Shown here: positions 19,659-27,263 of the stretch, in pieces | Layout: every line of letters begins with the position of its first letter | How positions within the stretch are numbered: position 1 is the first letter of the stretch | Assembly: GCA_963772805.1 (NCBI GenBank) | Contig: CAVYYU010000005.1 | Span: forward strand, 248,001-312,000 | Reading direction: 5' to 3' | DNA: 64,000 bases | From: Legionella_A sp963772805 | Lineage (GTDB): Bacteria; Pseudomonadota; Gammaproteobacteria; Legionellales; Legionellaceae | Made by a program: the position numbers and the translations under genes | The notes under the pieces: generated by a model | What the model saw: only the letters and a program-made list of their open reading frames with translations | The model's database searches: none | What the model was told of the DNA's origin: nothing

Positions 19659-20057
19659 ATTATCAGCTCCATTTAGAGTGTTTTTACATCATCAAGATGT
19701 GTTGGTTGAAAATTATACATTATTCTATAGTAACAAAAATAGGGTGATAATCCAGGGCAAGATCATGAGTGATGATAAATTATCCTAAACGCCGACGTAC
19801 TGCGCTTTATGCGCGGTATCCAGAGATCTTGCTAGATTCCTGGATCCGGCGAACAAGCCGAAGTACGTCAAAATATAGAGCATATGTAATGGATCATGGT
19901 ATGATTGTTTATTTTTTACTCACACACACTTTTGCCTTGGGTGATAATCCTCCTAGTGAAACCTAGAATGTAAACCATGCTAAAATCTGTAATTAAGTAG
20001 GGCTACCTATCGCATCCAGCAGCAGAATGACGTGATTTAATGGATTCGGACACGTCA
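19659..20057. other. Intergenic stretch with a palindromic repeat
   Basis: No supported gene lies here. A 65-codon open frame over 19769-19966 only follows the repeat at 19794-19869. The remainder includes a fragment near 20013-20045 (CATCCAGCAGCAGAATGACG) that looks like another piece of dispersed repeat. Confidence 0.5.
19794..19869. repeat. 76-bp palindromic dispersed-repeat element
   Basis: The outer arms GACGTACT and AGTACGTC pair exactly. Inside are the sub-motifs GCGCTTTATGCGC, ATCCAGAGATCTTG and CCTGGATCCGGCGAACAAGCC, which resemble the common bacterial intergenic repeats reading 'tcattgcgc...tggatcccgcg...gatgacg'. Probably a degenerate MITE/REP-type copy. Confidence 0.55.
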
Positions 20058-22013
20058 CTAAAAATACTCATATACATTTTCGTCGCTGCTCTGAGCGTCA
20101 GGTTGATTTTTACTCTTAATAAATTTAGAAAAATCAGAAAGCCCGTTGTCGTAGACAATTAATTCGGCGCAACCAGCTAGATGATTTCGTAGATAAATAT
20201 GTTCTACGTCATTCTTTTTTAAAATATTAGATACATTATTCATGTGGTCATGTTTTGCAAAACTGGGCTTAAAGACTATCCGACACCCTCTACCACAATC
20301 GAGTTTTAATTCTCGAATTACTGACTCAGTGATATCAAATGCTCTCGCTACTTCGCCAAGAGTAAAAGGGAACTTTTTAATGGTTTTGTTTCCACTAGAT
20401 TCGGGAGATTCTAACCCCTGATATTCCTTTTTTGGTGGTAAGAAAGATATTTTTGGCTTTGAACTTTTACCCAAGTTAATATTAAAAAATGAAGAAATTA
20501 AACTTGTAGAAGAAATTATATTTTTTCCTGCAAGTATTTCAACAAGGTCTTCATGTCGAAGCTCTTCTTTTTCCATCAGAAAGTTAACAAGTAACGCATG
20601 CTTTTTTGGATTTTCCTGAAGGATTTTCTTAGCACGATTCATTTGTTCTATTAAAATGAGCTCAATATCTTGATCTCTGGCAATTCCACTAAGCGACGAG
20701 CCTAGACCTTGATCTGCAAGATAATAAGCCAATGTTTTAGCATGATCTAAATCTGCTTTGCAGCCACATCGTAACACGCTAAAAACCTCATCTGCTGCGC
20801 GACCAGCAAGAGCAACACATATTTCATTGAGCACCTCTTCTTTTGTGCGATTTAGTTGGTCATCTTCAGGTAAAAATTCAGTATACCCAAAACTTTTTCC
20901 TGATCGTAAGAGAGAAACCTTATAAAGAGTTAGCCCTAGAACATGACCAACAAGTGCATGACCTATTTCATGCATGGCTGTGCGTTTCTTTTGTATCGGA
21001 TTATTAATGTGTTGGCCAATAACGCCATTTTCTAATATAGATCTAGCCTGATCAAAATGAGATTTTGTAATGGCTTTTACTCCATCTCGCGATGCACACA
21101 TGACCGCTTCATTTACCCAAGCAGCGAGTTTTGCACCTGAAAATGTAGCGCTAAGATTGGCAAGATCATCAAGTGACACGGAGTCTAGCTTTTTATTTTT
21201 TGTGTGAATTTCCAAAATACGCATACGATTTTTAAGATCAGGCAAGCCAATATAGACATGCCGGTCAAAGCGACCTGGTCGAACTAGTGCTGGATCAAGA
21301 ATGTCATGATTATTCGTTGTAGCAAAGATTACGACTCCAGTATTATCTTGGGTAAGAAGAGATAAAAATTGATCGACAATAGAGTTGACAGAATGCTCAA
21401 AACCCGTTCTATCTGATGAAGAAAAACGTTTAGATGCTATAGAATCTATTTCATCAATACACAATACACAAGGCGCGGCTTGTCTAGCAGCTTCAAAGAG
21501 CTCTCGAAGTTTTTTCTCTGATTCTCCAACATATTTAGACTCAATTTCTGGGCCGCTTATTATAATGATAGGAACTCCGGAATGTCCCGCTACTGCTTCA
21601 GCCATCATTGTTTTACCCACGCCAGGAGGACCGCTTAAAATAATTCCGCGGGGTGGTTTAGCGCCTGATTTAATGAATTTTTCAGGATCCTGCAGATAGC
21701 ACACTATATCGGCTAAGCTATTTAATACTTCCTCATTACCACCTACAGAATCTAAATCAGTATTAGGCTTGCGAGGGGTCCATTTTTTAGAAGAATCAGA
21801 TTTTGCAATTTTAAAAACTGTCATTTCTTTATCGAGAAATGTCGAAATATTGTTAGGACGGTAATATTTATAAGACTGGTAAGCGACTATTGATGTGAAC
21901 AGTGTGCCTGTTCCTCTTAGTACAAATCGACTTAAATTTTTAGCATTTACGCTTTCAAAAGCTCCACCTAATTTAGATTGGCTTTTTAGCGAATTCATAA
22001 ATCTTGTAAACAT
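20058..22013 (-). CDS. FtsH-like AAA+ zinc metalloprotease with Cdc48-like ATPase features (second-type FtsH)
   Basis: This is an ATP-driven membrane protease of 651 residues. The N-terminus (MFTRFMNSLK, then KNLSRFVLRG) is basic and amphipathic, followed by one weak hydrophobic segment near residues 33-50 instead of FtsH's two helices and periplasmic domain. The AAA module has Walker A GPPGVGKT (128-135), Walker B VLCIDEID (183-190) and the second region of homology in LVRPGRFDRHVYIG. The pore loop is SKYVGESEKKLRELFEAA, as in Cdc48/katanin, rather than FtsH's MFVGVGASRVRDLF. The M41 peptidase domain has the HEIGH zinc site (348-352) and the acidic third ligand in CKADLDHAKTLAYYLADQG (about 421-423). 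Residues 500-651 form an extra, unfamiliar C-terminal region. The start has AGAGGAATATGT before the ATG. The catalytic residues look intact. The gene is AT-rich and lies in an island of orphans. Confidence 0.85.
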   Translation of the reverse strand: MFTRFMNSLKSQSKLGGAFESVNAKNLSRFVLRGTGTLFTSIVAYQSYKYYRPNNISTFLDKEMTVFKIAKSDSSKKWTPRKPNTDLDSVGGNEEVLNSLADIVCYLQDPEKFIKSGAKPPRGIILSGPPGVGKTMMAEAVAGHSGVPIIIISGPEIESKYVGESEKKLRELFEAARQAAPCVLCIDEIDSIASKRFSSSDRTGFEHSVNSIVDQFLSLLTQDNTGVVIFATTNNHDILDPALVRPGRFDRHVYIGLPDLKNRMRILEIHTKNKKLDSVSLDDLANLSATFSGAKLAAWVNEAVMCASRDGVKAITKSHFDQARSILENGVIGQHINNPIQKKRTAMHEIGHALVGHVLGLTLYKVSLLRSGKSFGYTEFLPEDDQLNRTKEEVLNEICVALAGRAADEVFSVLRCGCKADLDHAKTLAYYLADQGLGSSLSGIARDQDIELILIEQMNRAKKILQENPKKHALLVNFLMEKEELRHEDLVEILAGKNIISSTSLISSFFNINLGKSSKPKISFLPPKKEYQGLESPESSGNKTIKKFPFTLGEVARAFDITESVIRELKLDCGRGCRIVFKPSFAKHDHMNNVSNILKKNDVEHIYLRNHLAGCAELIVYDNGLSDFSKFIKSKNQPDAQSSDENVYEYF

Positions 22014-22342
22014 ACATATTCCTCTTTGTCTTTAGATTTTTTTAAATTGTTTATTGTGTTTGAATTTTCTGTAGCGTCTGTTTTTTTACTTCGCTACCAC
22101 TGTCTACACCAAAATAATAGTCAAGAGCCCAATGATTTTCTGAATATTTGTATTCAAAGAATCCGCTTGATGATGCTTCACTATTTTTTAAAATTTTTTA
22201 TTGCCTTATTAATTTTTATATCAAATTATTTATTAAAGTGGTTCCGAGTATTTGGATGCTATTGCGAATTGCGTTATATTCCTATGAGCTTTTTTGCAAA
22301 AAATAAAATCCTGCTTTCAATCCAATAAAACACATACAGGTA

Positions 22343-22433
22343 AATATTTTTGCAGTATATGTGGAAATAGAACATTAAAACAGAGGGAAAATCCCCCTGT
22401 TGGGTTGATTGAAAGGGCGCGATGGTTTGCCGA
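22343..22433 (+). repeat. 91-bp inverted repeat, left arm, with a zinc-ribbon-like reading frame
   Basis: Pairs with 22701-22791 at about 89 of 91 bases. On the plus strand it reads YFCSICGNRTLKQRENPPVG and then LIERARW, and stays open to a stop near 22512 (ending AFCPH). The CxxC followed by a basic stretch resembles half of a zinc ribbon. No ribosome site or good start was seen, so I list it as a repeat, not a gene. Confidence 0.75.
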
Positions 22434-22481
22434 TAACTCTCCTTTCTTGATCCCATCCAACATCATTGTGCACAAACAAAT

Positions 22482-22538
22482 GGGGTCGGGTCTTGCTTTT
22501 TGCCCTCACTGACATGGCAAAAAGCAAGACTCGACCCC
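22482..22538. repeat. REP-like hairpin (GGGGTCGRGTCTTGC type)
   Basis: Arms of 23 bases (22482-22504 and 22516-22538) pair with one mismatch around an 11-base loop. The sequence GGGTCGAGTCTTGCTTTTTGCC is typical of extragenic REP palindromes mobilised by RAYT-type (IS200/IS605-related) transposases. No such transposase is in the window. Confidence 0.75.
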
Positions 22539-22700
22539 CTAACGCCTAGGGCTACCCTAGTTTTGAGTATTATTATGCCAGCTGATATGAATTCTTTGTT
22601 ATCAGCATAATTTTATAGTCAAAGACCTGCTTGTATATTGTCCTCTTCTTGGTCTGGTGTCATACCTGTCTCTGCTCTGCAGCCGATAAAAAAGGGATTG

Positions 22701-22791
22701 TCGGCAAGCCATCGCGCCCTTTCAATCAACCCAACAGGGGGATTTTCCCTCTGTTTTAATGTTCTATTTCCGCATATACTGCAAAAATATT
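22701..22791 (-). repeat. 91-bp inverted repeat, right arm, with the same reading frame
   Basis: This is the complement of the left arm. On the minus strand it also reads YFCSICGNRTLKQRENPPVG, then LIERARWLADN, and remains open through a different tail to a TGA near 22617. Two of the differences between the arms are synonymous or conservative (TGT/TGC, TTT/CTT), which fits a protein-coding origin for the duplicated piece. Confidence 0.75.
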
Positions 22792-22910
22792 AACTTGAAA
22801 GTATTTTCTGTGGTCGAATGAAATGGCATCACACAACACTTGTAGCAGAGCATGTTATTGTGACCAACAAAATTATGAACAATAATATTTTATTAAAAAA
22901 GAGGTGAAAT

Positions 22911-23855
22911 ATGTTAAAAAGATTGTCTAAAAGTTTAATGACATCAGCAGTTGCTGCCGCTGGATCAATCGGCTTATTTCAACAAAAAAAAGCATTTTGC
23001 GCTACCACTTCATTTTATGTACCACTGACTCATGCAACTCTGAATACATTCAGAGGTTCTATGAGTGAATATGCAAAAAAATTTCCGGATTTCAATGCCA
23101 CTAATATACAAAGAGTAGAAATTGTAGGTAAAACAGTCGGTGGGAATGGTTATAATCCATCAGAGACTGTCAACGATAGTGAAATGCGCAACTTCATGGG
23201 TAGAATTATAGCGCATCGAATTAAAGAGTTAGATCTGTTGGGTGTTACGCTTGGTAAGGGATGTGGATATGAAATATCACTTGCTTTGAAAAAAGAAAAA
23301 TGCTCATTGGAACAAATTGCGCTAACTACCAGTCAACTAGATAAATTCGATTTAACGCATTTTCTTGAATCTTTAGAAACAAACAGCTCTCTGAATGTTT
23401 TAATTGGTCGTAGTTCCAGCATTGAGCCTCGACAATGGTCAGAAGAAGAGATTTCCGCTCTTCGGAGAGTCATAGGCATTAATAATGCATTGGAATTAAT
23501 CGTACTACAAAATAACCAAATTCAGAGAATAGAAGATGCCGCTTCACTAATCACTACTTATAACGACAACGTTGATAAAAAACCATTGCCTAGTATCGGT
23601 GGTTTAGAGATTTATGATCAAGCTATATCAATTAATAGTGCTACTGTGAAAAGCGGTGAGTTTAAGAGTATTTTAGCAGCTGCAGAGGAACTGACCAAAG
23701 AAAAAAAGGTCAGGGAAAAATATTTACATAATAAAATATGTGCTGGAATATTTGCAAATACAAGTATGAGTACAATCTTAGATAGTAAAAATTTAGAAGA
23801 AATAAATGCACGATTCGTTAGATGTATTAACTACACACGTAACAGCAAGCCATAG
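22911..23855 (+). CDS. Orphan exported or targeted protein with leucine-rich features, 314 residues
   Basis: I recognise no family. The N-terminus MLKRLSKSLMTSAVAAAGSI is basic then Ala/Gly-rich hydrophobic, followed by KKAFCATTS; it could be a signal peptide cleaved before CATTS, or a targeting sequence. The middle contains loosely periodic Leu/Ile segments (IKELDLLGVTLGKG, LEQIALTTSQLDKFDL, LELIVLQNNQIQRIED) reminiscent of degenerate leucine-rich repeats. The C-terminus is helical and charged. AGAGGTG before the ATG is a good ribosome site. It is AT-rich and belongs to the accessory island with the FtsH-like gene. Role unknown. Confidence 0.65.
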   Translation: MLKRLSKSLMTSAVAAAGSIGLFQQKKAFCATTSFYVPLTHATLNTFRGSMSEYAKKFPDFNATNIQRVEIVGKTVGGNGYNPSETVNDSEMRNFMGRIIAHRIKELDLLGVTLGKGCGYEISLALKKEKCSLEQIALTTSQLDKFDLTHFLESLETNSSLNVLIGRSSSIEPRQWSEEEISALRRVIGINNALELIVLQNNQIQRIEDAASLITTYNDNVDKKPLPSIGGLEIYDQAISINSATVKSGEFKSILAAAEELTKEKKVREKYLHNKICAGIFANTSMSTILDSKNLEEINARFVRCINYTRNSKP

Positions 23856-24006
23856 TTCAATGCTTTGACTAGGCGGTGAAGCCTCGGTAAAAACTAGCCA
23901 ATTTATACGGAACTGCCAAAACCTCACCGTAAATACTGTTAGTAAATAGATATGAGGTTTAGGGAAGCTGCGCTATAAATACACAACAACTTTGAGAGGC
24001 TATAAT

Positions 24007-25281
24007 ATGCGCGAGAAGCAAGATAAAACATTAATTTCAAGTGCTCAACCAAATACAAACTTTACCACGACAAATAGCGTAGATTGCGAAGCCAAACAAT
24101 CTCTAAGGCTGATTACACCAGTAAATATAATTAACCAGGCAAGACAAGTATTCTTACAAACTGATTTATCTACTAAAAATGAATCTAAAAGCGAAGAAAA
24201 TGGCCTCTTAAAGCAAATAAATCCTTTTGTTAAACTATATACCTGCACCCTGGAAGGAAAAATTTATCGCGTATTTGGTGTGTTGAAAGAAGACCAAGAA
24301 AAAGTAGATTATGCAGGGCTTCGCCAAGATATTTCAGCCGAATTAGGATTTACGAAGACGGTTTCTTTTAGCCAAGTGATTGGGGACACCAATGCATATA
24401 GCAAGAAAGGAACTCAAGACTCTAAAAAATACTTAACAAACCAACTGGAAAATGTCATACCTGACGATATCATTTTGTATGGTTTGACTGGTAGAAGAAG
24501 CCCAGATGGCTCATGTCTTGGTGCTAACCCGTTGGTTAATGCTTGGCTAGATGAAAGCCCAAGCCCTAAAAAATGCGCAAGAGTTATTGCAAATGTTGTT
24601 GATTTTCATACTGTAGAGGCTATCACAAAATGGGGATGTCGCGTTTCTGAAAATATAACAAATTTTTATTTGGTGTATAGCAACCCTAATCCTAGCGTAA
24701 TGTTTGGCGATGACGTTCAATCATCCGACAACTTAACAAATAATAAAGCTTTTTGTTTTGACGGTGGTATTCAATCATTAAGACAGTGTTTTTATATGAT
24801 GAAAAGAGGAATTAAAATTGAAGCTTTAGTTGGGCTAAGGGATTTCTCAGATTCCAAACTAACTATATGTTCATTCACCAATCTCCCCTACTTGTCAGCA
24901 TCAGAATTTATAAATAGCCTTAATGACATTACTAAAGCAAAAAATGCCACAGTGGAGGATGTTAAACAAGGCATCAGCCGCTATTTAGCCAGTCATGCAC
25001 CTTATGCTAAAAATGCGAAAGATGCATCTACCAAAGACGCATTATGGGAAGCCACTTTAATTGATATTATACAGGGCTCGCTTTGGAATTTGATTCCTTC
25101 TTGCTTTTCTTTGCAAACCAAGCAGTCACAAATAAGTGATGATTCTGCATTTGATCCAATTTCGTATGCATTATCGAGCTGTAACGTTGCTTTATTTGCG
25201 TACAATCACTATATCGGTAGCAAAAGCATAGGGGATAAAAATGAACCTCACACAGGAGATGGCCGTACAAATACATTGTGA
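24007..25281 (+). CDS. Orphan cytosolic protein, 424 residues, candidate secreted effector
   Basis: I recognise no family. The protein is soluble and begins MREKQDKTLISSAQPNTN, then a Ser/Thr/Asn-rich stretch to about residue 60. A compact domain between about residues 75 and 310 contains ILYGLTGRRSPDGSCLGANP, CARVIANVVDFHTVEAITKW, NFYLVYSNPNPSVMFGDD and FCFDGGIQSLRQCFYMMKRG. Gly-rich turns after strands suggest a Rossmann-like alpha/beta fold, perhaps nucleotide-binding, but no known signature fits. The hydrophilic C-terminus (GDKNEPHTGDGRTNTL) would suit a type IVB secretion signal. GAGAGG lies before the ATG; a TTG five codons earlier overlaps that ribosome site and was rejected. The gene is AT-rich. 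Confidence 0.65.
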   Translation: MREKQDKTLISSAQPNTNFTTTNSVDCEAKQSLRLITPVNIINQARQVFLQTDLSTKNESKSEENGLLKQINPFVKLYTCTLEGKIYRVFGVLKEDQEKVDYAGLRQDISAELGFTKTVSFSQVIGDTNAYSKKGTQDSKKYLTNQLENVIPDDIILYGLTGRRSPDGSCLGANPLVNAWLDESPSPKKCARVIANVVDFHTVEAITKWGCRVSENITNFYLVYSNPNPSVMFGDDVQSSDNLTNNKAFCFDGGIQSLRQCFYMMKRGIKIEALVGLRDFSDSKLTICSFTNLPYLSASEFINSLNDITKAKNATVEDVKQGISRYLASHAPYAKNAKDASTKDALWEATLIDIIQGSLWNLIPSCFSLQTKQSQISDDSAFDPISYALSSCNVALFAYNHYIGSKSIGDKNEPHTGDGRTNTL

Positions 25282-25309
25282 TCTCAAAAGCCTCCTTTTG
25301 CCAGTACTG

Positions 25310-25338
25310 CAGAGCCAAAACATGAGTGCACTACAAAA
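25310..25338 (+). repeat. 29-bp dispersed repeat, copy 2
   Basis: Same-orientation partner of 18872-18900 (26 of 29 bases). It lies 33 bp before the ISAs1-type transposase remnant. Confidence 0.75.
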
Positions 25339-25370
25339 GGTTTCGTCGCAAAAAAATTTAAAAAGCCATT

Positions 25371-25445
25371 GCATCAGTAGCGCCTGGCGCGAAGGTTTTT
25401 GCTAACGCAGTTAGAAAGCACTGGGCCATCGAAAATCAGTTGTAA
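25371..25445 (+). pseudogene. ISAs1-family transposase, C-terminal scrap
   Basis: About 24 codons read ASVAPGAKVFANAVRKHWAI and then ENQL-stop. They match the conserved ISAs1/H-repeat ending (SL..DAK.FA.AVRxHWxIEN-LHWVLDV), where the next residues should be HWVLDV. The rest of the gene is missing. It is joined directly to the unrelated IS1634-type fragment. Confidence 0.7.
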
Positions 25446-25448
25446 TGG

Positions 25449-25866
25449 GTGAGCTTGCCCTGTAATTTGGTTCATCTTGATTCAACAAGTTTTCATGTCG
25501 ATGGTGAATATCAGTCCGATATCGATGCCCAAGGTGTTCGTTTAGTAAAAGGTTATAGCCGTGATCATCGCCCCGAGCTTAACCAAGTAATTATCAATTT
25601 AATTACAGAAAACCGGGCTGGCCTTCCTGTTTACATGCAGGTGTGTAGTGGAAATACTAATAATAGCGATAGCTTTAAGAAGCTGGTTAAATCACATATT
25701 AGCAGCCTAAAGGCCGCACACCGCAGCCGTTATTTTATCGGAGATGCGGCCCACTATGTTGCCGAAACAATACAGCTTCTTGATAAGCAAAAACAGTTTT
25801 TTATATCCCGAGCGCCTCAAAATTTATGTGAAGCTCGCGATTTAATTCAACTGCGAGACTCAGAAG
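25449..25866 (+). pseudogene. IS1634-family transposase, internal fragment
   Basis: An open stretch of about 139 codons contains LVHLDSTSFHVDGEYQSD, the first DDE aspartate region of IS1634-type transposases, followed by VKGYSRDHRPELNQVIINL, GLPVYMQVCSGNTNNSDSF and YFIGDAAHYVAETIQLLD. Both the N-terminal third and the C-terminal third (with the catalytic Glu) are missing. The similarity stops near QLRDSEV, where a candidate end of the neighbouring IS3-family element begins. The GTG that opens the frame is not a true start. Confidence 0.8.
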
Positions 25867-26065
25867 TGGACCCCATCGGTGAGACAACGATCCCTTACTA
25901 TTTAGATAGTGTCCAATATATTGGAACACCGAGGCATTGCGTCTGATGACAGGTTACCTGTAGAGAAAGCGGTGTCAATGAGGAGTCCTGAGGAACGAAG
26001 GAAGCTCGTTGATACTGCTTGCACGTAAGGTATTTTAGTCATTAAGAGCATGCCGTTTTCTACGA

Positions 26066-26917
26066 TCATGCGGCTACTCTAAGTCCATCGTAAAACTCTG
26101 ATGGCGTACATTTTCCAAGTGATTCATGGGGCCTTTCGTCATTATAAAACCGAAAATACTCACGTAACCCATGACGCAATGCTATCACCGTCGGATATTC
26201 TTTTAAATACACATCTTCATATTTAACAGAGCGCCACAGTCTTTCAATGAACACATTGTCCACCCAGCATCCTTTTCCATCCATGCTGATCTTGATTTCA
26301 TTGTCCTCCAACACCTTAATAAAAGCCTTACCAGTAAATTGGGAGCCTTGATCCGTATTGAAAATACTAGGTGCGCCATAGCGTCTGATAGCGCTTTCTA
26401 GCGCACTCACACAAAAATTATCATCCATGGTGTTGGATACCTCCCAGGATAATACTTTACGGCTGTACCAATCCATAACAGCCACTAAATACACAAAGCC
26501 ACCATGCATGCGGATATACGTCAGATCTGTGCACCAAACTTGATTAGGTTTAACAATAGCCAAATCTCGTAGCAGATATGGATATATTTTATGCGCCTTC
26601 CCCTTTTTGCTGGTATTCGGTTTAGGGGCGACGGACATGATGCCCATAAGCCTCATTAAGCGTTGTACACGTTTACGATTAACAGGATACCCTTGCCGAC
26701 GCAAGTAGTTACGAAGCTGTCTGCTGCCATAAAATGGATGCCGGGTATACTCCTCATCAATTAATCGCATTAGCTCCAAATTTTCAGGGGTCTCGGCAAT
26801 TGGGTCGTTATTAGCCGCCCGATAATAACTGGCACGTGATAACTGAATTAACTCGCATTGACGAGCAATGCTGATAACAGCATGTGTTGGGTCGATCATC
26901 GCTTTTTTCTCCTTCAC
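26066..26917 (-). CDS. IS3-family transposase OrfB (DDE integrase domain)
   Basis: The protein has 283 residues. The HTH_21-like N-terminus (YGSRQLRNYLRRQGYPVNRK, MRLMGIMSV) is followed by the rve integrase core. Its catalytic residues are visible as WCTDLTYI (D), FNTDQGSQFTG (D) and VFIERLWRSVKYEDVYLKEY (E). The end NDERPHESLG-TPSEFY is typical. It would normally be made as an OrfA-OrfB fusion by a -1 shift at the A-run just before the OrfA stop. The reading frame is intact, so the element may be active if both its ends are. Confidence 0.93.
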   Translation of the reverse strand: MKEKKAMIDPTHAVISIARQCELIQLSRASYYRAANNDPIAETPENLELMRLIDEEYTRHPFYGSRQLRNYLRRQGYPVNRKRVQRLMRLMGIMSVAPKPNTSKKGKAHKIYPYLLRDLAIVKPNQVWCTDLTYIRMHGGFVYLVAVMDWYSRKVLSWEVSNTMDDNFCVSALESAIRRYGAPSIFNTDQGSQFTGKAFIKVLEDNEIKISMDGKGCWVDNVFIERLWRSVKYEDVYLKEYPTVIALRHGLREYFRFYNDERPHESLGKCTPSEFYDGLRVAA

Positions 26918-26919
26918 AC

Positions 26920-27204
26920 TTAACTTAAATGGCCAGTCTTTTTTTTAAGCCAATCCAACTCGACGGCTAACTGGCCTATTTGGGTGTAAAGTTTCTCTCG
27001 TTCTTTTTCTAGTGACTCCACGTCCTTTTCATTCTTGCCACTAAATAAATGCTTACTGCCTTCCAATAACAGCCTTTTCCATTGATTAATTTGCGTTGGA
27101 TGCACTTCAAATTCCGATGCTATTTCATTGGTCGTTTTATGACCTTTCAAGGCTTCTAGTGCAACTTTTGCTTTAAATTCTGAACTGAACTTCTTATGAG
27201 CCAT
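26920..27204 (-). CDS. IS3-family transposase OrfA (helix-turn-helix)
   Basis: The protein has 94 residues: an HTH_Tnp_1 domain (KFSSEFKAKVALEALKGHKT, then NEIASEFEVHPTQINQWKRL) and a C-terminal leucine-zipper-like coiled coil. It ends LDWLKKKTGHLS; the codons for LKKK contain an eight-A run followed by G, a classical slippery site for the -1 frameshift into OrfB. Only two bases separate its stop from the OrfB frame's opening. Confidence 0.92.
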   Translation of the reverse strand: MAHKKFSSEFKAKVALEALKGHKTTNEIASEFEVHPTQINQWKRLLLEGSKHLFSGKNEKDVESLEKEREKLYTQIGQLAVELDWLKKKTGHLS

Positions 27205-27263
27205 TTTTTAACCCCAACTACAATGGTTTCTATTCTACACCACTGTCTCATTTTTGGGGTCCA

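Larger units (their letters stand above)
22014..22910. other. 900-bp gene-poor stretch with a large inverted repeat and a REP-like hairpin
   Basis: The stretch holds the 91-bp inverted repeat (22343-22433 against 22701-22791), the hairpin at 22482-22538 and AT-rich sequence. Bases 22026-22328 contain an open frame of low-complexity hydrophobic residues without a ribosome site, which I do not accept as a gene. A promoter for the gene at 22911 must lie in the last 100 bp but no clear one was seen. Confidence 0.6.
25867..27263 (-). mobile_element. IS3-family insertion sequence (first copy)
   Basis: The right end is clear: GGGGTCCA at 27256-27263, preceded by TGTCTCATTTTT. The proposed left end at 25867 reads TGGACCCCATCGGTGAGACA, matching the complement of the right end (TGGACCCCAAAAATGAGACA) at 15 or more of 20 bases. 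The extra bases CAGAAG/CTTCTG outside also pair, and no direct target repeat is visible. The 180 bp between the left end and the transposase stop is longer than usual, so the left boundary is tentative. Confidence 0.6.

Noticed and set aside
19769..19966. 65-codon open frame
   Set aside because: It runs through a palindromic dispersed repeat and has no ribosome site.
22026..22328. Possible small membrane protein on the plus strand
   Set aside because: AT-rich low-complexity hydrophobic frame without a ribosome site, overlapping AT-rich intergenic sequence; nothing distinguishes it from chance.
25867..27263. Direct target repeat of the first IS3-family element
   Set aside because: The bases outside the ends (CAGAAG and CTTCTG) are inverted, not direct, repeats, so they cannot be a target duplication.
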